From positions 1 to 64,000 of the forward strand of contig JABIHH010000031.1 of the NCBI GenBank assembly GCA_018649725.1: 64,000 nucleotides of DNA. The letters run 5' to 3'. The stretch's first letter is position 1; each line of letters opens with the position of its first letter. A model generated the notes under the pieces. The model searched no databases. It was not told where the DNA came from and saw only the letters and a program-made list of their open reading frames with translations. Both the position numbers and the translations under genes were made by a program. The DNA is from Rhodospirillaceae bacterium (GTDB lineage Bacteria; Pseudomonadota; Alphaproteobacteria; Rhodospirillales; UBA2165). Shown here in pieces: positions 8,026 to 17,448 of this stretch.

Positions 8026-9063
8026 ATGTTCATCAAAAATGCTTGGTACGTTGCGGCTTGGGATCATGAAGTTACCGATGAGGTACCCTTTGGTCGCACC
8101 ATATTGAACGAGCCGGTTGTGCTTTATCGCACCAAAGAGGGCAAGGTCGCAGCCGTGGAGGATCGTTGTTGTCATCGGATTTATCCGTTGTCAAAAGGCC
8201 GGATGAATGAAGGCCGGATACAATGTGGCTATCACGGCATGATATTCGATGAAACAGGTGCCTGCGTTGATGTACCGTGGCAGAAAAATGTGCCGAAGAA
8301 GGCTAAGGTGAGGGCGTATCCCGTGGTCGAGCAGGCACATTGGATCTGGATCTGGATGGGGGATCCGGCTTTAGCCAATCCTGATGAGATTACCGATTTT
8401 CATTGGCTGGATGATCCGGATTGGGGCGCTAAAGGCACCGTCTTTCATGTTAAATGCGACTACAAGCTGATTGTTGAAAATCTGCTTGATCTCACCCATC
8501 TCGCTTATGTCCATCAAACCACCATCGGCAATGACGCCGTCGCTGAAGGTGCTGAGACAAAATATGACCGCACAGAAGAGGATGTCACGGTCACCCGCTG
8601 GGTTATTGATGCACCGGCACCGCCGACTTACGTCAAAGCGGGTGGATTCGATAAAAATGTCGATCGCTGGCAAATCATTAACTTCACGCCACCTTCCAGC
8701 ATTCGGCTTGATGTCGGGGCCTGCGATACTGGCACAGGTGCACCGGAAGGCAAGCGAGTGGGGGGCATCAATATGCGGAACCTAAATGGCATTACGCCCG
8801 AGACCGAAACGACGACCCATTATTTCTGGGCCCAGGCGCATAATTTTAATGTCGATAATCCGGATGTTACCGAACTGGTCTACCAACAGGTCCACGCTGC
8901 TTTTTCAGAGGATATTGAAGTCTTCGAAGAGCAACAGGCTCTCATTGATCGAGAGCCTCAGGCACCACGGATCAATCTCAGCGGCGATGTCGGGGGTTTG
9001 GCGGCAGTGGAAATTATTGATAAGCTCGTTGCTGAAGAAAACCAATCCATGGCAGCGGAGTAG
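8026..9063 (+). CDS. Rieske [2Fe-2S] aromatic ring oxygenase, VanA-like
   Basis: Terminal oxygenase component of a Rieske non-heme iron system, similar to vanillate O-demethylase and related O-demethylases. The Rieske ligands are in RCCHR (CxH) and QCGYHG (CxxH), and the mononuclear iron site is in ENLLDLTHLAYVH. The 345-residue length fits the single-component alpha subunit. The ATG at 8026 has AGGAA about 10 bases upstream; a GTG at 8017 is less likely. Electron transfer needs a reductase; a fitting one is at 38343-39311, not adjacent. Divergent from LysR, followed by an SDR gene 9 bases downstream. The substrate is not known. Confidence 0.92.
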   Translation: MFIKNAWYVAAWDHEVTDEVPFGRTILNEPVVLYRTKEGKVAAVEDRCCHRIYPLSKGRMNEGRIQCGYHGMIFDETGACVDVPWQKNVPKKAKVRAYPVVEQAHWIWIWMGDPALANPDEITDFHWLDDPDWGAKGTVFHVKCDYKLIVENLLDLTHLAYVHQTTIGNDAVAEGAETKYDRTEEDVTVTRWVIDAPAPPTYVKAGGFDKNVDRWQIINFTPPSSIRLDVGACDTGTGAPEGKRVGGINMRNLNGITPETETTTHYFWAQAHNFNVDNPDVTELVYQQVHAAFSEDIEVFEEQQALIDREPQAPRINLSGDVGGLAAVEIIDKLVAEENQSMAAE

Positions 9064-9072
9064 GAATTCAAT

Positions 9073-9888
9073 ATGCGCGTAGCAGTGACGGGAGTGGCAA
9101 GTGGTATAGGTGCCGCAGCTTGTAAAATTTTGAAGGAGCGCGGCGATGAAATTGTTGGGTTTGATCTCAATGAGCCGCCTGAAAACATAGCCGACAATGT
9201 TGATGAATTTCACAAAATGAACATCGCTGATTTGTCGGCCTTGCCGGAATTGATAGCCGGGCTCAGCGGCAATTTTGATGCTCTTTTGAACATCGCTGGC
9301 ATCCCGCCGCGCTCTCAGTCGGATGGGGCTAATGCTGGCAATGAGGCGCTGGTTCTGGTGGTCAATTTCTTTGGGCTCAGAAAATTTACCGAACTTATGC
9401 TGGAGAAGCTCGTCGATGGTGCGGCAATCGCAAGTCTGTCGTCCCGGGCGGGTTCGCGCTGGGCGGAAAATATCGATCAGGTTAAAGAGTTTATGCGCCT
9501 GCCGGAAACAACTAATTTGCAGGAATATTGCGGCCAAAACGGCATTGATCCGGTGCGCGCCTATGATCTCTCTAAAGAAGCCGTCGTTGTCTGGTCAATG
9601 GCCAAGACCGAAGTTTTGTTGAAACGGGACATCCGTCTCAATTGTGTCAGCCCGGGTGGTGTCAGCACACCGATCCTGGAGGATTTTGTCGAGGCCTTCG
9701 GTGCTGAACGGGTCAATCGCATGACAGATCGCGCCGGGCGATCCTGCCTGCCGGAAGAAGCAGCAGGGGTTGCCATCTTTTTAATTTCGCCCGAAAGCAA
9801 ATGGGTAAAAGGCTATAACATATATACCGACGGCGGTGCCTTTGCCATGATTACCAGTGATCAGCTGGAACTGTCCGAGTTTAGTTAG
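9073..9888 (+). CDS. Short-chain dehydrogenase/reductase
   Basis: A 271-residue NAD(P)-dependent oxidoreductase. The nucleotide-binding motif is GVASGIG near the N-terminus, NIAG follows the core strands, and the catalytic site is SSRAG with YDLSK. The insert between Ser and Tyr (ending QEYCGQNGIDPVRAY) is typical of the 3-alpha-hydroxysteroid dehydrogenase-like SDRs. It starts 9 bases after the Rieske oxygenase, so the pair is likely one transcript that oxidises an aromatic or cyclic substrate and then its alcohol product. Confidence 0.88.
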   Translation: MRVAVTGVASGIGAAACKILKERGDEIVGFDLNEPPENIADNVDEFHKMNIADLSALPELIAGLSGNFDALLNIAGIPPRSQSDGANAGNEALVLVVNFFGLRKFTELMLEKLVDGAAIASLSSRAGSRWAENIDQVKEFMRLPETTNLQEYCGQNGIDPVRAYDLSKEAVVVWSMAKTEVLLKRDIRLNCVSPGGVSTPILEDFVEAFGAERVNRMTDRAGRSCLPEEAAGVAIFLISPESKWVKGYNIYTDGGAFAMITSDQLELSEFS

Positions 9889-9921
9889 ATTTTTCAGTTG
9901 GCCCGTCGAGAAATAGCGATG

Positions 9922-10707
9922 CTAGCCCAGTTTTGCACTGATTAATTTTGCTGTGCGATTGAGTAACGGAAGAAATTCATCCGCGAAGTCTTGATGGTCG
10001 CGGTGGCCTCGGGTCCACACCAGAGACAGGCCACCCCAGGGTTTTTTGTCTTTAAATAAGGGAACGGCTATTGCGGCGAGACCATCATCGAGAATATATT
10101 CGCCACCATATTCTTTTATACGTATCCCGTAGCCACATTCTCGATGGTAGTTTATCCGTCCCATATATTGATCGAGAGTCAGATCGAACCGTGCGAGACC
10201 CCAAATCCGGTCCCCGTTCGTTCGTTCGTGGAAATCGGCAATCTCGTCATCTGTCATCTTTGCAAAGCAGGCGACTCCTGTTGCCGAGCCAAAGAGATTT
10301 ATCTTCCTGTTAACCATGCCAGGATAAATCTCAAACGGACTCATCGGCCGTGTAGAATCAATAACCGTCATATGGTTTTCCTGGAGCATGTTGATATCCG
10401 ATGGCCAGCCAACCTCTTTGGTGAGATCCATTGCATGCGGCATTACAGCATCAATATAAATAGGAAAATTTTCTGGTATATATTTTCGCTTCTGAGCGGG
10501 TAATATAATATTTATACGATATTTTTTGTCTGAAACTGATCGCCTGACAATGTGTCGAGCTATCAAGGTTCCAAGTAGACGTCGGATGGTGGATTTGGGT
10601 ATTTTTGATTTTGCGTGCAATTCCGCCAGAGTACAGGCGCCAAGTTCGGCAAGCACTTCCAATACGGTTATACCTCGGTCCAAGGACCTGTTTTTCAGCT
10701 CTACCAT
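9922..10707 (-). CDS. IclR family transcriptional regulator
   Basis: The 261-residue protein has an N-terminal winged helix-turn-helix (about 8-70, with ITVLEVLAELGACTLAELHA and KSTIRRLLGTL) and a C-terminal IclR ligand-binding domain (about 85-255). IclR proteins sense small carboxylates and repress or activate catabolic operons. It is divergent from the TRAP-TAXI transporter, with a perfect 7-bp dyad between them at 10749-10767, so it probably controls the transporter. Confidence 0.92.
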   Translation of the reverse strand: MVELKNRSLDRGITVLEVLAELGACTLAELHAKSKIPKSTIRRLLGTLIARHIVRRSVSDKKYRINIILPAQKRKYIPENFPIYIDAVMPHAMDLTKEVGWPSDINMLQENHMTVIDSTRPMSPFEIYPGMVNRKINLFGSATGVACFAKMTDDEIADFHERTNGDRIWGLARFDLTLDQYMGRINYHRECGYGIRIKEYGGEYILDDGLAAIAVPLFKDKKPWGGLSLVWTRGHRDHQDFADEFLPLLNRTAKLISAKLG

Positions 10708-10748
10708 TTCTATATTCGCTTATATTTATACTAGATACCAAACAACAA

Positions 10749-10767
10749 CGTGCCACTAGATGGCACG
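10749..10767. promoter_or_regulatory. Candidate IclR operator
   Basis: CGTGCCA-CTAGA-TGGCACG is a perfect 7-base-pair inverted repeat with a 5-base spacer in the region between the divergent iclR-type and TRAP permease genes. The GC-rich arms stand out in AT-rich surroundings. Size and place fit an IclR-type binding site. Confidence 0.55.
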
Positions 10768-10875
10768 GATGACCAGAAAATATTGTGTTTGTTGGAGAAT
10801 TAGAAGAAAGTGGGTTAGCTCAAAACAGGGAAAGCGACATCTGATTGTCGTACAAAAAATAGGAATAAAAATACT

Positions 10876-12771
10876 TTGAATAAAATCGCCCGCCCTATCG
10901 TTTGGGTTCTCGGTTTCGCGATCGCCTTAGTCGCGATTTATACCGCTGCGTTCGGCATCATTGATGAAATTTATCAGCGCAGCATAACAGTTGCTGTGTC
11001 GGTTATCTTGTCGATCTTTGCCACGCCGTTGGCCGGCCTATATCAGTCAGATAAAAAACATATCAAAGCAGGCCAATGGGCCGTCGATTTTATCCTGATC
11101 TTTTTGATGGCTCTATCAATTCTATGGTTTTCGTCCGTCTATGATGAGCTTGAAAGCGGGCTATATAGCTTTTTGCCAATTGATATAGCAGTTGGTTGTG
11201 GCGGCCTGATAGTCGTCATTGAAATGACCCGTCGTTGCTTTGGGACGCCCCTCGCATTTTTTGCTGTACTGACCATTGTTTATGCGTTGTTTGGAGCCGA
11301 TTTGCCCTGGATATTTGCCCATGGTGGTTATGATCTAGAATCCGTTATGCGCACGGTCTGGTATAGCTTTGATGGTGTCTTTGGCTTCATTGTTATCATT
11401 GTTATTTCCCTGATCTTTATTTTTATTATTTTTGGTACAGTGCTGGAGGCAACCGGCGCCGGGGCCACGCTTTTGAAAATTTCGGTAAGCCTCACTGGAG
11501 CTATGAGAGGCGGGCCCGCCCACGCGGCGATCGCGGCCAGCGGATTTTTTGGCACGATATCCGGAGCGGTTACGGCAAACGTTGTCGGCACCGGTGTATT
11601 CACCATCCCAATGATCAAAGCCCGAGGCTTCAAGAGTTCCTTTGCGGGCGGCGTCGAGGCAGCGGCATCTTCCGGTGGACAATTTATGCCGCCGGTCATG
11701 GGTGCCGTCGCCTTTGTTATGGCTGATTTCACCGGTATTCCCTACCTGATTATAATTACCGCCGCATTGATGCCGGCGTTGTTTTATTACGGGAGTTTGT
11801 TTATTGCGGTCTGGGTTGAAGCCGGTCGTTTGGGTATCACCGCCATTCCCAAGGAAGAACGCGAAGTTTTAACCCGTGACGACTGGATCAAATCCCTCAT
11901 GTTTATTGTCCCAGTGCTGGTTATTATTGGCGTGTTGGCAACGGGCCGGTCGCCTGCTGCTGCCGGTTTGTGGGCTGCTATTGCCGGTATGGTGATGGGA
12001 TTTATTAATCCTGTTGTTAGAAAACGCCCGCAAATATTTATCGATGCAATCGCAAAAGGTGGTCAACAATGTGCGCAAATCATGGTCGCTGTAGCAGCGA
12101 TTGGCATTATTGTTGGGATCATGAATTTGACCGGACTTGGTATCCGTTTTTCCAATATGGTGCTGGCCTTTGCCGGCACTAATTTGTTTTTTGCCCTGGT
12201 TTTGATGGCTATGGCAAGTTTGGTTCTGGGCATGGGACTGCCGACAATTCCAGCCTATGTAATCATCATTATTATTATGGGCGGTGCGATAGAAAAACTT
12301 GGTGTTCCAAAGATGCTGGTCCATCTATTTGTCGTCTATTTTGGTGTTTTGTCGGCGATAACGCCACCTGTGGCGATCGCCGCTTATGCGGCTGCTCCGA
12401 TCGCCCAATCTAATCCGTTGCATACGGCTTTTCAGGCACTTAGGCTCTCTTTTGTCGGGTTTATAATTCCGTTTGTCTTGATCTATAACCCATCATTGTC
12501 ACTCGTATACGAGTTTGAAGTTGTTGCGTTCATTTCGGTCGTGTTTAGGCTGTCTCTCGCAATATGGTTGATGACGACCGCCTTGGGCGGTGTCGACCGT
12601 GACAAATTATCAATCTATTCACGCGTTTTGCGAATGGTACTCGGTATTACCGTTTTGCTCAGTTTCGTCGCGGTGCAGATCATCGGTGTCCTTGCTTCAT
12701 TGGCTCTATTGTTCATCGAGGCTCGCATCGCAAAAAAGAAAATCACAAGCGATACAGTCGTATCGGCGTGA
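10876..12771 (+). CDS. TRAP transporter fused permease (DctQM type, TAXI system)
   Basis: An integral membrane protein of 631 residues with about 16-18 hydrophobic helices, combining the 4-helix small and 12-helix large TRAP permease subunits. Signatures include GPAHAAIAASGFFGTISGAVTANVV (read in parts) and the later GLGIRFSN and GLPTIPAYV segments. The start is a TTG with AGGA about 11 bases upstream. The next gene encodes a TAXI binding protein, so this is a TRAP-TAXI system that imports an organic anion with sodium. The fused permease is normal for TAXI systems. Confidence 0.93.
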   Translation: MNKIARPIVWVLGFAIALVAIYTAAFGIIDEIYQRSITVAVSVILSIFATPLAGLYQSDKKHIKAGQWAVDFILIFLMALSILWFSSVYDELESGLYSFLPIDIAVGCGGLIVVIEMTRRCFGTPLAFFAVLTIVYALFGADLPWIFAHGGYDLESVMRTVWYSFDGVFGFIVIIVISLIFIFIIFGTVLEATGAGATLLKISVSLTGAMRGGPAHAAIAASGFFGTISGAVTANVVGTGVFTIPMIKARGFKSSFAGGVEAAASSGGQFMPPVMGAVAFVMADFTGIPYLIIITAALMPALFYYGSLFIAVWVEAGRLGITAIPKEEREVLTRDDWIKSLMFIVPVLVIIGVLATGRSPAAAGLWAAIAGMVMGFINPVVRKRPQIFIDAIAKGGQQCAQIMVAVAAIGIIVGIMNLTGLGIRFSNMVLAFAGTNLFFALVLMAMASLVLGMGLPTIPAYVIIIIIMGGAIEKLGVPKMLVHLFVVYFGVLSAITPPVAIAAYAAAPIAQSNPLHTAFQALRLSFVGFIIPFVLIYNPSLSLVYEFEVVAFISVVFRLSLAIWLMTTALGGVDRDKLSIYSRVLRMVLGITVLLSFVAVQIIGVLASLALLFIEARIAKKKITSDTVVSA

Positions 12772-12854
12772 TTTGATAAATTATTTTCTATTGTTTTGTG
12801 TAAATTGTTCTAAACTTAAAACTAATCACAATTAAACTAGACTGGGAGGTTGCT

Positions 12855-13871
12855 TTGTTTTCTAAAAAATTAAAAACTCAAATTATCTCAATGGCTGCGG
12901 TTACATTTATGTGCCTCGGTGGTGCGCAAGCGAAGGATTTTTATAAAATGTCGACGATTAGTGTGCCGACACCTTTTGCGCTCAACACAACATTCGCTAA
13001 AATTGTGCAAAAATACAATAAGGGCATTGAAATTCAGGTCAACGCTACTGGCGCTGCGCCTCGTCATGCCTTAGATGCGGCGAATGGTAAAACGGACCTT
13101 TTCTTTGGCGCCCCTTCTTTGATGTTCTTAATGTCTAAAGGCAAGGCAATGTTTGCGAAGGTCAAAAATGCGCCCGAGCTTGCCAAAAATATACGTGCAA
13201 TTTTTAATTACCGCATTGGCACCTATAATTTTGCTGTCTATGAAAGTTCCGGCATAAAAGCTTTGGCGGGCATAAAAGGTAAACGGGTATTCCTTGGCCC
13301 ACCTACTGGTGTTCAAAAGGTTGTTGCGGCTCAGTTTGTTGCGGCGGTAACGGGCTATAAAATGAATAAGGACTACACTGCCGTGAAACTTGGTTTCAGC
13401 GCAGCGTGGCAAGCCTTCCAGGATAAGCAGTTGGATATGTACGTCAACGCTTCCAATCACCCGGCGGCGGGTTTCTCGCAATTGACGCTCACGAATAAAC
13501 TTCGGTTCTTAGGCGCCGGAGATACGGACTGGAATTCGCCCGCCATGAAGAAAACCATGAGAATACCGGGTCGTACCAGAGCTCAGTTTGGCGCTGATAT
13601 TTACGGCTCCAATCAAGCCAATACCAAGCCAACAGAAACCGTGGCAGCTTGGGTTGGATTGTATACGAGAAAAGGTATTCCTGAAGATGTCATCTATAAA
13701 ATGACCAAGACATTTTGGGAGCATATCGATGAGATGCACTCTGTGGCAAAATGGGCCAAGGATGCCATCAATAAGGACAATATCTTTAAGTCGGCAAACC
13801 ATAAATTACATCCGGGAGCTTTGAAATATTACAAAGAAATCGGTCTTAAAATTCCGGCTAAAGTTATGTAA
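12855..13871 (+). CDS. TAXI family TRAP transporter solute-binding protein
   Basis: A periplasmic binding protein of 338 residues with a Sec signal peptide (about 1-26, cleavage after AQA). The TAXI-type core includes TGAAPRHALDAANGKTDL and GKRVFLGPPTGVQKV. It hands its ligand to the permease encoded upstream. The start is TTG with GGGAGG seven bases upstream. A strong terminator follows, so the permease and this gene form one operon. The ligand is not known; TAXI systems often carry glutamate-like or aromatic/keto acids. Confidence 0.92.
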   Translation: MFSKKLKTQIISMAAVTFMCLGGAQAKDFYKMSTISVPTPFALNTTFAKIVQKYNKGIEIQVNATGAAPRHALDAANGKTDLFFGAPSLMFLMSKGKAMFAKVKNAPELAKNIRAIFNYRIGTYNFAVYESSGIKALAGIKGKRVFLGPPTGVQKVVAAQFVAAVTGYKMNKDYTAVKLGFSAAWQAFQDKQLDMYVNASNHPAAGFSQLTLTNKLRFLGAGDTDWNSPAMKKTMRIPGRTRAQFGADIYGSNQANTKPTETVAAWVGLYTRKGIPEDVIYKMTKTFWEHIDEMHSVAKWAKDAINKDNIFKSANHKLHPGALKYYKEIGLKIPAKVM

Positions 13872-13890
13872 GTTAGCCGATACTAAATTA

Positions 13891-13921
13891 AAAAGCCGCT
13901 CAATCGTTGAGCGGCTTTTTT
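13891..13921 (+). terminator. Rho-independent terminator after TRAP-TAXI operon
   Basis: The stem AAAAAGCCGCTCAA pairs with TTGAGCGGCTTTTT around a TCG loop, followed by a T-run. It lies 20 bases after the TAXI gene stop. Confidence 0.92.
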
Positions 13922-14016
13922 CTTTGCGGCATCGGTTGCAGCATTTGTTCGCCTAAAAGCAGGTGTTTTCAGATATCGCCTATTACCAGTATTTCGTAAA
14001 TTCCAACGGTTTACGA

Positions 14017-14044
14017 TTGCATTGATGGTGTGGCGAGCTATATT
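14017..14044 (+). promoter_or_regulatory. Possible sigma-70 promoter of yajC-secDF
   Basis: TTGCAT (14017-14022) and TATATT (14039-14044) are separated by 16 bases, 31 bases before the yajC start. A terminator isolates this region from the upstream operon, so a promoter must lie between 13922 and 14075. Confidence 0.35.
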
Positions 14045-14075
14045 CCGCGCAATGTTTTTGTTTAGGGAGCTTTAG

Positions 14076-14471
14076 ATGTTTATTTCGCCAGCATACGCGC
14101 AAGCCGCAGGTGGTGCAGAAGGCGGTTTCGCCACGCTGTTACCGTTGGTTTTAATTTTTGTTGTATTCTACTTTCTGTTGATCAGACCACAGCAAAAACG
14201 CGCCAAGGATCACCGCACAATGCTGGGCGCAGTACGCCGCGGCGATAAGATTGTGACCGGTGGTGGTATCATTGGCACAGTGACTAAAGTCGTCAATGAT
14301 GAGGAAGTTGCCGTTGAAATTGCCGAAGGTATCAAAGTTCGGGTTCAGCGCGCACTGATCGCCAGTGTTCAATCTAAATCTCAGCCCGCTTCCGGCGATG
14401 CTCCAGCAGCCCCTGCTAATGAAGGCGGTGGTGGCTTGCTCGGCAAATTGCTGGGCGGCGGCAAGAAGTAA
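14076..14471 (+). CDS. yajC: Preprotein translocase subunit YajC
   Basis: A single-pass accessory subunit of the SecYEG-SecDF translocase. The 131-residue product has an N-terminal transmembrane helix (about 20-38) followed by the hallmark LLIRPQQKRAKDH and the RRGDKIVTGGGIIGTV domain, and a Gly-rich tail (GGGGLLGKLLGGGKK). It precedes secD by 17 bases and the three genes yajC-secD-secF form one unit. Confidence 0.97.
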   Translation: MFISPAYAQAAGGAEGGFATLLPLVLIFVVFYFLLIRPQQKRAKDHRTMLGAVRRGDKIVTGGGIIGTVTKVVNDEEVAVEIAEGIKVRVQRALIASVQSKSQPASGDAPAAPANEGGGGLLGKLLGGGKK

Positions 14472-14488
14472 GGTATTCATACTTCCGC

Positions 14489-16060
14489 ATGGTCTATTTT
14501 TCTAAATGGAAAGTCTCAATTATATTGGGAATCGTTGTCCTCGGTCTGGCTTTTGCCGCGCCGAACTTATTGGACAGAAAATCCGCTGATGAACTACCTG
14601 GCTGGTTGCCGCATGAGCAGGTGAACCTCGGCCTAGATCTGCAAGGCGGCTCGCATTTGCTGCTTGAGGTTAAGGCGAGCGTCGTTGTTCGCGAGCGCCT
14701 TGAAAGCCTCGTTGATGGCGTCAGAATTGCGCTTCGTAAAGATCGCATTCGCTATACGGGTTTGGGCCTCCGCGGCAAGACCGTTACTTTCATGGTGCGT
14801 AAATCTAGCGAGTTGGAGAAAGCGCGTAAGTTAGCGCAGGGCATCGAAGACAATCTCGAGATCCTCGCAGAAGGTAATCGCGTCACGGTTAATTTCACCC
14901 AACGAGCGCTGGTCGAGATCGAAAAGTCAGCGGTTGATCAAAGCATTGAAATCGTGCGCCGCCGGATCGATGAAACCGGCACCCGCGAGCCGACCATTCA
15001 GCGCCAAGGACGGGATCGTATTTTAGTTCAAGTGCCGGGCCTTGATAATCCAGAGCGCCTCAAGCGACTGCTGGGTAAGACCGCCAAGATGAGTTTTCAT
15101 CTGCTCGATCATAAAGGTTCAATGTCTGAAGCCATGCAAGGTCGTATTCCTCCGGGCACCATGTTGTTGCCATCTGTTGAAGGTGGCAATCAGGCACAGC
15201 GCTATTTGGTACGCAAACGCGTCGCGGTCGGTGGTGATCGCTTGATCGATTCTCAGCCGAGCTTTGATAGCCGGACCGGTGAGCCGATTGTCAATTTCCG
15301 CTTTGATACGCTCGGTGGTAAGAAATTCGGTGATGTCACCAAAAAGAATGTAAACCGTCCTTTCGCTATTGTGCTGGACGGCAAAGTTATTTCAGCGCCG
15401 GTTATTCGCGAGCCCATTCTAGGCGGCAGCGGGCAAATCAGCGGTAATTTCACAATTAGTGGTGCCCAAGACCTAGCCCTGTTGTTGCGCGCCGGTGCAC
15501 TGCCTGCGCCCCTGACGATCTTGGAAGAACGCTCTGTTGGCCCGGGCCTCGGTGCCGATAGTATTGCCGCTGGTAAAATAGCTTCTATCATTGGCCTTAT
15601 TCTGGTCGTCGTCTTCATGGTCATCACTTATGGCATTTTCGGTGTCTTTGCCGACATTGCTTTGTTGGTCAATATGGTGCTGATCCTGGGCGGCTTGTCA
15701 TTGTTACAAGCAACGCTGACGCTTCCTGGTATTGCTGGCATCGTGCTGACAATTGGTATGGCGGTGGATGCCAATGTGTTGGTGTTTGAGCGGATCCGTG
15801 AAGAAGTACGGGCTGGGCGAACGCCGATCTCGGCGATTGATGCGGGTTATAGCCGTGCTATCACAACAATTATCGATGCCAACTTAACGACATTGATCGC
15901 GGCTTTGATCTTGTTCTATTTCGGCTCAGGACCTGTGCGCGGCTTTGCTGTCACGCTGTCAATCGGCATCATCACCTCAATGTTCACTGCAATTATGCTA
16001 ACCCGCTTATGTGTTGTCGCCTGGATTAGAAATCGGCGCGGCACCGAAGTGCCGATTTAG
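14489..16060 (+). CDS. secD: Protein translocase subunit SecD
   Basis: An inner-membrane, proton-driven subunit that helps pull secreted proteins into the periplasm. The 523-residue protein has one N-terminal helix, a large periplasmic region starting with the D1 motif LGLDLQGGSHLLLEV, and a C-terminal five-helix RND block (about 355-515) with GIAGIVLTIGMAVDANVLVFERIREE, read in parts. The order yajC-secD-secF is standard. Confidence 0.97.
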   Translation: MVYFSKWKVSIILGIVVLGLAFAAPNLLDRKSADELPGWLPHEQVNLGLDLQGGSHLLLEVKASVVVRERLESLVDGVRIALRKDRIRYTGLGLRGKTVTFMVRKSSELEKARKLAQGIEDNLEILAEGNRVTVNFTQRALVEIEKSAVDQSIEIVRRRIDETGTREPTIQRQGRDRILVQVPGLDNPERLKRLLGKTAKMSFHLLDHKGSMSEAMQGRIPPGTMLLPSVEGGNQAQRYLVRKRVAVGGDRLIDSQPSFDSRTGEPIVNFRFDTLGGKKFGDVTKKNVNRPFAIVLDGKVISAPVIREPILGGSGQISGNFTISGAQDLALLLRAGALPAPLTILEERSVGPGLGADSIAAGKIASIIGLILVVVFMVITYGIFGVFADIALLVNMVLILGGLSLLQATLTLPGIAGIVLTIGMAVDANVLVFERIREEVRAGRTPISAIDAGYSRAITTIIDANLTTLIAALILFYFGSGPVRGFAVTLSIGIITSMFTAIMLTRLCVVAWIRNRRGTEVPI

Positions 16061-16079
16061 AGGGGCCGGAGTACATATT

Positions 16080-17021
16080 ATGAAACCTTTAAATCTTATT
16101 CCAATTAAACCGAGCCTCGATTTTGCAGGCAAACGCATCATTTTTTTTGGCTTCTCCATTCTTTTGGTCTTAGCGTCTATCGCCTTATTTGTTGCCCGTG
16201 ATCTCAATTACGGCATCGACTTCCAAGGCGGTATCCTGATCGAAGTCCGGGTTGATAAAGCCGGCAAGCTAGGTGAGATGCGCCAGCAGCTTTCTAATCT
16301 TGGATTGGGTGAAGTGGCGCTGCAGGAATTTGGCGCACCAACCGATATTCTGATCCGCATTCAAAAGCAGGAAGGCGGCGAGAAAGCGCAACAAGCCGCG
16401 ATTGATAAAGTTAAAAAAGAACTTGGACCCGGCGTTGAATATCGCCGAACCGAGTTCGTTGGCCCGAAAGTTAGTGAAGAGCTGTTCCGCGATGGCGTGT
16501 TGGCCGTGGTCTTGGCCATTGTCGGCATCTTGATCTATATCTGGTTCCGCTTTGAATGGCAATTTGGTGTCGGCGCCGTTATTGCGCTTTGTCACGACGT
16601 ACTGACAACGATTGGCATATTCGCGTTGACGGGGATTGAGTTCAACCTCTCGACCGTGGCGGCGATCCTGACGATTGCCGGCTATTCGATCAATGATACC
16701 GTCGTGGTTTATGATCGGGTGCGGGAAAACTTGCGTAAATATAAAACGCTATCGCTTTTTGAGTTGTTGAATAATTCGATCAACGAGACATTGTCACGGA
16801 CGGTTATGACCTCGGTGACGACTTTGCTGGCGCTCTTGTCGCTCTATATTTTAGGCGGTGAGGTGATCCGGGGCTTTAGTTTCGCGATGATCTGGGGTGT
16901 GGTGATCGGTACTTATTCTTCGGTCTGTCTGGCTGTGCCATTATTGCTTTATCTCAATGTTAATCGGGGTACAGGGCGCACAAAGAGTGATGGCGAAGTT
17001 GCCCAAGAGGCGTCTTCCTAA
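16080..17021 (+). CDS. secF: Protein translocase subunit SecF
   Basis: The partner of SecD in the Sec translocase. The 313-residue product has the motif NYGIDFQGGILIEV in the first periplasmic loop and TIAGYSINDTVVVYDRVREN in the RND block. The frame is open from 16011, inside secD, but the ATG at 16080 gives MKPLNLIPIKP, has GGAG about 9 bases upstream and starts just after the secD stop. Confidence 0.97.
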   Translation: MKPLNLIPIKPSLDFAGKRIIFFGFSILLVLASIALFVARDLNYGIDFQGGILIEVRVDKAGKLGEMRQQLSNLGLGEVALQEFGAPTDILIRIQKQEGGEKAQQAAIDKVKKELGPGVEYRRTEFVGPKVSEELFRDGVLAVVLAIVGILIYIWFRFEWQFGVGAVIALCHDVLTTIGIFALTGIEFNLSTVAAILTIAGYSINDTVVVYDRVRENLRKYKTLSLFELLNNSINETLSRTVMTSVTTLLALLSLYILGGEVIRGFSFAMIWGVVIGTYSSVCLAVPLLLYLNVNRGTGRTKSDGEVAQEASS

Positions 17022-17057
17022 AAGGTTTAAGGCGCAATTGAAAGGGAGGAGACGGCT

Positions 17058-17441
17058 ATGTCGCTTGATATCACGCCCTCTATCCCAATTGGTCGACAAA
17101 TCGTTCAAAGCTATGGCGATCATCGCTTTACCATCAGTAATGAAGTCTTCGAGATGCCTGTCCTGGTGTTTCCAGATGAAACCATTCCATGGTCCGTCAC
17201 TTCCATTGATGATTTGAGCATTGCCTCACTCAGCCGGGTTATCGAGGCTGATCCGCCGGTTGAGATTTTCTTGATCGGCTGCGGCAAAGGTATGGCGCTT
17301 ATTCCGCCTGTGCTTCGTGATGAGTTAAAAGCCGCCGGTATCGTGATTGAGCCGATGGATACCGGGGCAGCGTGCCGAACCTTTAATGTGCTGACCACGG
17401 AAGACCGCCGAGTGGCAGCGGCTTTGATCCCCGTCGAGTAA
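17058..17441 (+). CDS. Mth938/DUF498 domain protein (NDUFAF3-like)
   Basis: A 127-residue cytoplasmic protein made of one Mth938-like domain, with the recognisable IEIFLIGCGKG-type segment (EIFLIGCGKGMALIPP) and TGAACRTFNVL. The human relative NDUFAF3 helps assemble respiratory complex I, and in Alphaproteobacteria this gene often follows secF, as here (36 bases after). A role in complex I assembly is inferred from that homology only. AGGGAGGAGACGGCT before the ATG gives a strong ribosome binding site. Confidence 0.9.
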   Translation: MSLDITPSIPIGRQIVQSYGDHRFTISNEVFEMPVLVFPDETIPWSVTSIDDLSIASLSRVIEADPPVEIFLIGCGKGMALIPPVLRDELKAAGIVIEPMDTGAACRTFNVLTTEDRRVAAALIPVE

Positions 17442-17448
17442 ATTGCTC

